Origin: Tieghemiomyces parasiticus
Lineage: Eukaryota; Kickxellomycota; Dimargaritomycetes; Dimargaritales; Dimargaritaceae
DNA length: 64,000 bases
Reading direction: 5' to 3'
Assembly: GCA_027575765.1 (NCBI GenBank)
Contig: JANBPT010000036.1
Span: 37,449 to 101,448 of the forward strand
In this document: positions 58,732-64,000 of the stretch, piece after piece
Layout of the letters: every line of letters begins with the position of its first letter
Numbering within the stretch: position 1 is the first letter of the stretch
Made by a program: the position numbers and the translations under genes
Notes under the pieces: model-generated
Databases searched by the model: none
What the model was told of the DNA's origin: nothing
Seen by the model: only the letters and a program-made list of their open reading frames with translations

Positions 58732-61359
58732 ATGACCGACATGTCCTACCCGCGGCCGGGGGCCATGCGGCTGGCCTGCGACGAATGCCACCGGCTCAAG
58801 GTCAAATGCACGCGAGGCCAACCCTGTGAACGCTGCTCCCTGCGGAGTCGGCCCTGTCAGTACAGTATCATTGTACGCAAGCCCCCTACCACCTCAGCTA
58901 AGCGGAAAGCCATGGAGGTCGCCGAGGCTCAGGCCGGGCTGACTGGCCCAAGCCTGCACCAGCTGCTTACGGCTCACCACCATGCCGGTCTGAACGGGCC
59001 CTACGGTATGGACCCCTCGGCCACCAAGCGCCGGGCCGTACCCCACCTCCTGGAAAAGATGGACCGTATCACCGAGCGGCTGCTGTTCGTGGCCAATCGG
59101 ACACCCGGGGACTACGCCGCTCCGGACACGCTGCACCCCTTTACGACGACGCCCGCCGGCACCCCTTACCCTATGGCGCATTATCCCATGGCTTTCACTG
59201 CCCCGCCGAACTCTGCGGTGCCCACCTCAGCCATGCTGGCGGCTCTGGGTGACTACTCGACTGCCAACGTCAGTGCGTCCTTCCCGTTCGCAGTGGCACC
59301 GGCCGTGTACGACCAGAGCGCACCCTTCCCATTCGCGGTGGCTCCAACCACGCACGACCGGAGCGCGTCGCTATCCAGTGAGTCCGAGGCCTCGACCAGT
59401 GGCCAACCGCCCGTTTTCGGCCACCCCTTACCCGCAACCTATTTCCGCTTTCAGCCCCCGGTGGCCGAGTCCGTCCCGGTGGAAGCGCCCCCGACCCTGG
59501 ACGCCAGCGCCTTCGCCGAACACCTGCCCAGTGAGGACTCTCTAGCGGCCATCCTGAGCACCACCGACCTCACCTACAAGCAGCTCCGCGCCCTCATTCA
59601 GGGCTCCCTACCGGGCCTGGGCGCCCCCTTCGACCGGTTATTTCTGTACCGCTTTCTCACCCGGTTAAAACTGGGCATTGTGACCGACTTTCTCCTGTTT
59701 TCGGTGCTAGGCATCGGCGCCCATTTTGTGAGCTTGGACCCCCCCTCCCCGGATGACAAGCCACAGACCTACCGCGAGCTCAGCCACCACTTCTTTCAGC
59801 GCAGCGAGGCCCTCCTGGTCCCGGCTCTAGAACACAGCAGCTTGGACCACATCATGGCCATTCTCAATCTGGCCCAGCTGGCCTACCTTGGCGAGGACCC
59901 CGATAAGGCCCTGTTCCTGCTGAGCCTCGCCTTTAACATGGGCTTGAGCATGGGCCTGCACCGCTCCGAGAAGGTTATCTATCGCGAGCCAGTCAATCAG
60001 GAGGCCGGTAGCCCGGAGTTGCTCAAACGCAACCTGCTGGCCTCGCCCGACCGGCTGTTAAACGAGTTCCACGCACGGTTCTGGTGGGAACTTTACTCGC
60101 ATGAGGTCATTGCCTCGGTCTCGTTGGACAAGAACCCGGCCCTACCCGCCAGTGACACGTCGTGCGCGTTCCCGTCCGACGACGCCACCTTCCACTCGGT
60201 CCTGCTCAACTACTTCCAGCGGCCATCGGGCCCGTTCTACACCGACCCAGCCTTTCCGACCATGTTTCCGCTCACGGTGCACAATTTCGGCAACAGCCTG
60301 CCGTTCATTCAGCTGGTCATCTTCAGTTCCATCGCGCAGAGCCATATCTACAAGCGCCACCTGGCCCCGGACACGTTCGAGGAGTCGGGGGTCCGTCTCT
60401 ACGCCATCTTTATCGAGTGGTGGAACGACGTGGCCCCCGACACATTCGCCCTCGACGCCCTCCCCCCTGAGCCCGACCTTTTCCGGACGGACCGGCGCGC
60501 CGCGTTCAAACTGGCCCAGACGGTGACCATCCATGCCTTCTATCACACCACCATCCTGTGCCTATTTACCCTACCCAAGAACTGCAAGTACCGCATGTCC
60601 GACCCGATTCTACAGCACTGCCAGTCGGCGCGGTGGGAGGCGGCCCAGGGTGTGGCCACTTTGCTCGATTACTACCAAATCGTCCCCCCTGAAGGTTACC
60701 ATTACATGGTGCCTGTGGCGTTCATTCAGGCCGCGTACTGCTACCTCGACCTGCTCCCGGGGGTCAACCGTACGTCCCACCCACTATCCCCCACCATGTC
60801 CTATAAGTACCCGTTCCGTGGTGCCGTGGCCGAGGACGGAACTCCTGCGGCTTTCGAGGCCAGTTCATTAGACAATTCTTACCCGGACCTTTCCACTTTG
60901 AGTATGTCGATGGACAAGGACAAGGCGATACCCGACGATTCGGAGGCATCGTCGACGGCGGAGGCGGCACGTCAAGCGCCTTTGCCTATGATGCTGCCGA
61001 CAGCCAAGTCAATACCGGGCCCTTCGGCCGCGACCACCGACACCCCAGCTGGGGCATCCCACACTGCTACCACGGCCGAACCGGCCAGCCGCACCTTTGT
61101 GACTGAGGAAACCTGCCGCCTCTCTCTGGCCATCGCGGGCCTCATTGATGAGATCTTGCAGTCGCCTGATGCGGAGTCCTCCGTGGGAGTTGCCGCGTCC
61201 CAGCTGCCGGACCACCCACTGGTGGAGGTTGTGCAGACCGTCGGTCGCTTCGTCGAAAGCTTGCGATACTTCCTGCCCGTCTATAGCAAGATTGCCCTCC
61301 AGATTAAGGACATTAACCGTCGGTTGCGGCGAGTACTGAAGGTATACCGTCCGACGTAA
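58732..61359 (+). CDS. Zn2Cys6 transcription factor with fungal-specific domain
   Basis: Single exon, 875 aa from the ATG at 58732; the frame is open upstream without another ATG. The binuclear zinc cluster is C16-x2-C19-x6-C26-x5-C32-x2-C35-x6-C42, with the usual basic residues between (HRLKVKC). A disordered Pro/Ala-rich region follows, with two near-identical short repeats (SFPFAVAPA and PFPFAVAPT, about 182-206). The fungal-specific regulatory domain lies at about 300-680 (LGIGAHFVSLDPPSPDDK, NMGLSMGLHRSEK, RFWWELYSHEVIASVSL). A Ser/Ala-rich linker and a C-terminal helix end the protein. It binds CGG-type sites in related factors; its target genes are unknown. No metabolic cluster adjoins it, so its neighbours do not hint at the pathway. 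Confidence 0.93.
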   Translation: MTDMSYPRPGAMRLACDECHRLKVKCTRGQPCERCSLRSRPCQYSIIVRKPPTTSAKRKAMEVAEAQAGLTGPSLHQLLTAHHHAGLNGPYGMDPSATKRRAVPHLLEKMDRITERLLFVANRTPGDYAAPDTLHPFTTTPAGTPYPMAHYPMAFTAPPNSAVPTSAMLAALGDYSTANVSASFPFAVAPAVYDQSAPFPFAVAPTTHDRSASLSSESEASTSGQPPVFGHPLPATYFRFQPPVAESVPVEAPPTLDASAFAEHLPSEDSLAAILSTTDLTYKQLRALIQGSLPGLGAPFDRLFLYRFLTRLKLGIVTDFLLFSVLGIGAHFVSLDPPSPDDKPQTYRELSHHFFQRSEALLVPALEHSSLDHIMAILNLAQLAYLGEDPDKALFLLSLAFNMGLSMGLHRSEKVIYREPVNQEAGSPELLKRNLLASPDRLLNEFHARFWWELYSHEVIASVSLDKNPALPASDTSCAFPSDDATFHSVLLNYFQRPSGPFYTDPAFPTMFPLTVHNFGNSLPFIQLVIFSSIAQSHIYKRHLAPDTFEESGVRLYAIFIEWWNDVAPDTFALDALPPEPDLFRTDRRAAFKLAQTVTIHAFYHTTILCLFTLPKNCKYRMSDPILQHCQSARWEAAQGVATLLDYYQIVPPEGYHYMVPVAFIQAAYCYLDLLPGVNRTSHPLSPTMSYKYPFRGAVAEDGTPAAFEASSLDNSYPDLSTLSMSMDKDKAIPDDSEASSTAEAARQAPLPMMLPTAKSIPGPSAATTDTPAGASHTATTAEPASRTFVTEETCRLSLAIAGLIDEILQSPDAESSVGVAASQLPDHPLVEVVQTVGRFVESLRYFLPVYSKIALQIKDINRRLRRVLKVYRPT

Positions 61360-63504
61360 CACCTCTCGTTCGGTCGTTCTTTTTGAGTGAGGTGTCGTCA
61401 CGGGCCTGCACTTCTACCCTTACTTTATGTCTATAGTCTAGTTTGACCTATTCTACTCCTGCTAATCTAATAGTTCACAGTTGGCATTCTCGAGTCTTCC
61501 TTTACGCGCTATAATCCTATTCACCGCGCTGGAATGTCTCTCTTTTATCCCGGATTCTCTCTCCCGCACACGTTCTCTGCCCATATGTTGTATACTTGTA
61601 TTTTCCCCACCTTCTCACTACGAAAAGCTTTCCCCCGGCATGTCTGCTCAATTACGTACTCCGTCATCCAAAAAATCCACACTGACCTTTTCCATACAAT
61701 AGCATATCTTTTTTAAACCCCCCCCCATCCCATGAATACAATAGTTTTGTTTTCTAACCCATCGCATCCACAAAGCAGTCACAAATATTCCTTACCATTC
61801 GCTCGTACAGGCTATTTTTATATATATATAAATTGTGCCTATGCAGGACTACTCCAGGGAGATCACACTCATTGGCGAGTTACTAATCATGGGGAGATGG
61901 CGGATAGGGTGGCAGCAGAGCGTTGTCGTGGCGATTAGAAGCGGAGGTTTGCGTTTTCTTCCCCTCCCTCACAATCAAGATGGCTAATGATACCGAAGAG
62001 ATGGGGGCAGGAGACTAGGGATGGAGGGAAGGGTGCCAGCCTGGGCTGGGTTTAGTGGGAGAGAGGGTGGCAGGCGGCATGTTCCACAGTCGAATAAGGC
62101 TAACGGTGGTGGCTTCCGCGTCGTATGGTGGAGTATGTGAACAAGGGGCAGGTAGTACACGTTGTAGGCCAGGGCCGCGCAGGATTCTATCGTGGCGGTT
62201 CACATGCAATAGTGACTACGGCTCAAGGGAAGGGTGGGGCAGGGGGGGGGGGTTCACAAGCAATCAGATCCACCACGACGGTTAAGCCACCTTGTGCCTA
62301 GTGGCGGGGGGGGGAGAAGTTAACAAGCGGGCTATTCATCATGGCCGCGTCTGCTGCTTTGCACGGTGTGGAGGGAGCGGCGGAGAGTGGGTACCTTATA
62401 AAGCCAGGTACGGTTAGAGCCACATGTCAACTAATAGCGAAAAGGCGTCCAATGCTGTGGGTCAAGGCGGACCCTTAGCCGGAAGACATGCCTTTTAGCT
62501 GCTTCATGAACCTGGGCACTGGCCCTGGGGAGGGGGTGGGACAGTGGTAAAGGAGATTGTGGGCAAAAAGGGATAATGAGGGTCATTGGTCCCCATGCAG
62601 CTCGTCTACGATACGTTGTGGCGGTTAAGCATCACCCTTGGAACCCGATCTCGGCTTGAAGAATATGCACCTCCCTCGAAAAGCGGTTGTGAGTTAACGA
62701 CGACACACCCCCCTTCTGGTTGCCATCACAGCTGCTGATCTCCCTGGGGTGGCCACCTTGCCCCCCTGACTGCTGCGGCGAGAAGTGCCTGTTGGAGGAT
62801 ACTTAAGCGATAAATCGCCGCTCTCATATTATGTATGTCAGTAACGTCGAACACCCGGCTCTACCATGCTGCACCCTTGTGGCTTTGATACATAGTGCTC
62901 ACTCGCCAGCGTGCACAGCTTGACTGACTCCCTGGGTCAAATACATACCACTTGGTCAACCCCGACCAATTCCTTACCTCCAATGTTGGGCTGACTATAC
63001 GAGTGGCACCCAGATATAAGTGGGTGGTGATGGTAAAAAGCAGCTAGCCTACTCGGCTGTCGTCTGAGCAAAGCGCAGATACGACCTCTGTCCCGTGACC
63101 AGTCCACTACACTGTGACGGGGAATGTAGATCTACCACCAGGTTCTAAACGTGGGGCCTCTTTTCGGACCAGCTTGAGAGACCCACTCGACCCTATCTGT
63201 GGGTATGCAACCTACGTACCTATGGTTCACCAATCGTGTAGCATTGGGCTGCTGCCCTGCCCATTGGCAGGGAGAGGGTAATAGGGTAAATGGCCGACCA
63301 GCATCCGTGGGTTAACTGCACAGCATTGTTCTAGCAACAATAACCGTAGCCAAAGTGTTGGTGGGTAGAGCTCGTATCACGCTTTAATGCCGCCTGTGCC
63401 TGTCAGTTGCAGGCAGTATGGTGGGCCGTTATCGGGAAAGTATTCACCTGTAACTGCTAGTTGACGTGCGCAGGCGGTCCAGTGGCAGGTGTCAGGTTAG
63501 CAAC
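61360..63504. other. Right-hand spacer, no gene seen
   Basis: The part after the zinc-cluster gene (61360-61730) is T/C-rich 3' flank. A TATATATA run lies near 61819. The rest is mixed and shows no recognisable gene, repeat family or RNA. Confidence 0.5.
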
Positions 63505-63768
63505 ATGTATCATTATCGTATCACTTCACGTCATCAACCTGCATCGCTTATTGATATATTCTGTAAGCGCACTGCCATAGAGACGGTGCTAGATCCTGGA
63601 ACCAATCTGCTCCCTGGATACTGCAACTCAATTCCAACCCATTATCCGCAGCACTACTCCGCAGGGGAGGGTCAAGCCAAGGCCGAGGAACAGCCCACAC
63701 CCCCCAAACTCCTGGGTGACATTCCTGTTGACATTCTAGCTGGTCGTACGATCCATGTCAGCGCTTAA
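63505..63768 (+). CDS. Short open frame, possible last exon of a gene
   Basis: An 87-codon ATG frame (start MYHYRITSRHQPASLIDIFC, end GDIPVDILAGRTIHVSA) with an even amino-acid mix and coding-like third positions in its second half. Acceptor-like TGTCAG and GTGCGCAG sites lie just upstream in the same open frame, so it may be the last exon of a gene whose earlier exons I cannot identify. No domain is recognised. Confidence 0.3.
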   Translation: MYHYRITSRHQPASLIDIFCKRTAIETVLDPGTNLLPGYCNSIPTHYPQHYSAGEGQAKAEEQPTPPKLLGDIPVDILAGRTIHVSA

Positions 63769-64000
63769 CAGGCCCCATTGTATAATATTTTTAGCAATAA
63801 GTTAAAGTAAGAAGTCGAGGATGGGCCAGCAATTCGAAATGTGGCCCAGAAGAGGGATGTCAAGGCAGTTTAGCCCCGGGGGAGGGTCGAAAGACCGGAA
63901 AACTAAGATAAAAACATTAATTACTGCACGCTTAATGGATACACCTATGGCCAATAGTCCCACTTAAAGCATATGAGACTGTGGTTGGTGATAAATCCCT

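Overview
The window is nuclear DNA from a fungus, and everything recognisable is eukaryotic. The fungal signs are a saccharopine dehydrogenase of the alpha-aminoadipate lysine route, a Zn2Cys6 transcription factor with a fungal-specific regulatory domain, a two-dehydrogenase peroxisomal MFE-2, a mitoferrin-type carrier and an FHA-forkhead factor. Coding DNA is GC-rich with G/C-biased third positions. Spacers are long (often 1-5 kb) and rich in microsatellites, homopurine/homopyrimidine tracts and short repeats. Eight well-supported introns are all long (178-668 nt) and near gene starts. This fits an early-diverging fungus (a Zoopagomycota/Kickxellomycotina-like lineage is a guess) better than a compact yeast. 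I see no operons, CRISPR, rRNA or intact tRNA.

Layout, left to right: F-box/WD40 SCF receptor (1178-4511, +); TMEM42-like membrane protein (5334-5987, -); MCM5 (7743-9911, -); LYS1 (10716-11837, -); a repeat-bearing spacer with an inverted repeat pair and a tRNA-derived segment (12985-14965); a three-exon ankyrin-PH-oxysterol-binding protein (15369-19834, -); a two-exon mini-gene for a basic, probably mitochondrial protein (21693-22106, -); a two-exon mitoferrin (22988-24251, -); a tentative two-exon orphan (26324-27030, -); MFE-2/FOX2 (27729-30687, +); two-exon Cdt1 (31434-33722, -); FHA-forkhead factor (35465-36991, -); an orphan coiled-coil protein (40599-41507, +); an Aven-like protein (43389-44384, +); a two-exon GPI-anchored Ser/Thr-rich protein (45963-46785, +); a gene-poor 5-6 kb stretch; B-type cyclin (53484-55124, +); a decayed Ty1/copia fragment (55690-56500, -); a Zn2Cys6 activator (58732-61359, +); and a possible last exon near the right edge.

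Functionally, replication and cell-cycle genes stand out: MCM5 and Cdt1 (origin licensing), cyclin B with a canonical destruction box, a forkhead factor of the class that drives G2/M genes, and an SCF-type F-box receptor. LYS1, MFE-2, mitoferrin and the oxysterol-binding protein are ordinary metabolic and transport genes. I found no convincing new multi-gene system. The parts most worth a second look are the inverted repeat/tRNA-derived element, the short spliced genes that a single-ORF view misses (21693-22106, 26324-27030), the N-terminus of Cdt1 as rebuilt by splicing, the fungal Aven-like protein and the orphan at 40599.
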